DNA from: UBA1479 sp002706405
GTDB taxonomy: Bacteria > Pseudomonadota > Alphaproteobacteria > Rhodospirillales > Casp-alpha2
Direction: 5' to 3'
Length of the DNA stretch: 64,000 bases
Assembly: GCA_963972255.1 (NCBI GenBank)
Contig: CAXATO010000001.1
Location: 372,001-436,000, forward strand
Under the pieces are notes generated by a model, which was given only the letters and a program-made list of their open reading frames with translations, was not told the DNA's origin and did no database searches. Positions 63,928-64,000 of the stretch are shown here, piece by piece (position 1 is the stretch's first letter; each line of letters starts with the position of its first letter). The position numbers and the translations under genes were made by a program.

Positions 63928-64000
63928 ATGAGCGCGGAAACCGGTTCTTACCGGCTGATTACCCGGCCCGATTTCGACGGCGTCGTCTGCGGCGCCCTGT
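63928..64000 (+). CDS. DHH-type phosphoesterase, start only (truncated by window edge)
   Basis: 24 codons are visible: MSAETGSYRLITRPDFDGVV then CGAL. The RPDFDGVVCGAL pattern is the first motif of DHH-superfamily phosphoesterases annotated as exopolyphosphatase-like in alphaproteobacteria. GAGGA lies 8 nt before the ATG. The rest lies outside the window, so the assignment is provisional. Confidence 0.6.
   Translation, partial: MSAETGSYRLITRPDFDGVVCGAL

Overview
The window is high-GC, densely packed bacterial chromosome that reads as a free-living, motile alphaproteobacterium, most likely close to Rhodospirillales. The supporting markers are MipZ (alphaproteobacterial division-site ATPase), a bacterial NDUFA12-type Complex I subunit, DUF2155, PAS_5 and DUF5076 proteins, the hom-glpX-recJ order, B12-dependent ribonucleotide reductase, FliN, and class I PHA synthase with a phasin. 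I see no insertion sequence, prophage, CRISPR array or rRNA operon. There is one tRNA, tRNA-Glu(UUC).

Layout. 1-3.1 kb: a sugar-acid dehydratase (truncated by the window edge) with an RraA-like protein, a REP-like palindrome between them, a small lipoprotein and a membrane-anchored retropepsin-like protease. 3.1-9.7 kb: several orphan or unknown genes, a solitary fliN, ChaC-like and HCCA-isomerase-like enzymes, an acyl-CoA synthetase and an exported GH114-like protein. 9.8-14.2 kb: molybdopterin oxidoreductase, mipZ, a VWA protein and a membrane J-domain protein. 14.4-18.1 kb: galU-ugd-phosphomannomutase for nucleotide-sugar supply. 18.3-25.4 kb: D,D-carboxypeptidase with a SPOR domain, phasin with two PhaR-type operators, clpS-clpA, a CaiB-type CoA transferase and a secreted protein with a duplicated cysteine module. 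25.5-30.3 kb: FemAB-like acyltransferase, corrinoid-binding protein, secreted hydrolase, RidA, and a receiver/metallo-beta-lactamase fusion. 30.6-34.4 kb: nrdJ. 34.7-43.3 kb: the ndufA12-mlaD-mlaD-DUF2155 run and the aroQ-accB-accC-aat run, separated by an antiporter / PRPP synthetase / AMP-phosphorylase-like cassette. 43.5-50.3 kb: fused thiS-thiG, a small secreted Lys-rich protein, an RhlE-type helicase, hydrolases, gamma-carbonic anhydrase, meaB and a TauE-type transporter. 50.3-54.5 kb: a PNPOx-like protein divergent from a MocR regulator, then phaC. 54.7-64 kb: OmpA-like lipoprotein, aminotransferase-hom-glpX-recJ, tRNA-Glu, a PAS_5 protein, a class I FBPase, a His-rich DUF5076 protein and the start of a DHH-type phosphoesterase.

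How the parts fit: phaC and the phasin make and coat polyhydroxyalkanoate; accB/accC feed fatty-acid synthesis; galU/ugd/pgm supply surface polysaccharide precursors; nrdJ, meaB and the corrinoid-binding protein indicate cobalamin-dependent metabolism; glpX and fbp give two unrelated fructose-bisphosphatases. The most interesting leads are the AMP-phosphorylase/PRPP-synthetase pair, the CTGC-N3-GCAG tandem operators before the phasin gene, the secreted duplicated four-cysteine module, the receiver-MBL fusion, the ThiS-ThiG fusion whose carrier C-terminus is buried, and the mipZ-VWA-DnaJ neighbourhood. I found nothing that I can firmly call a new system.
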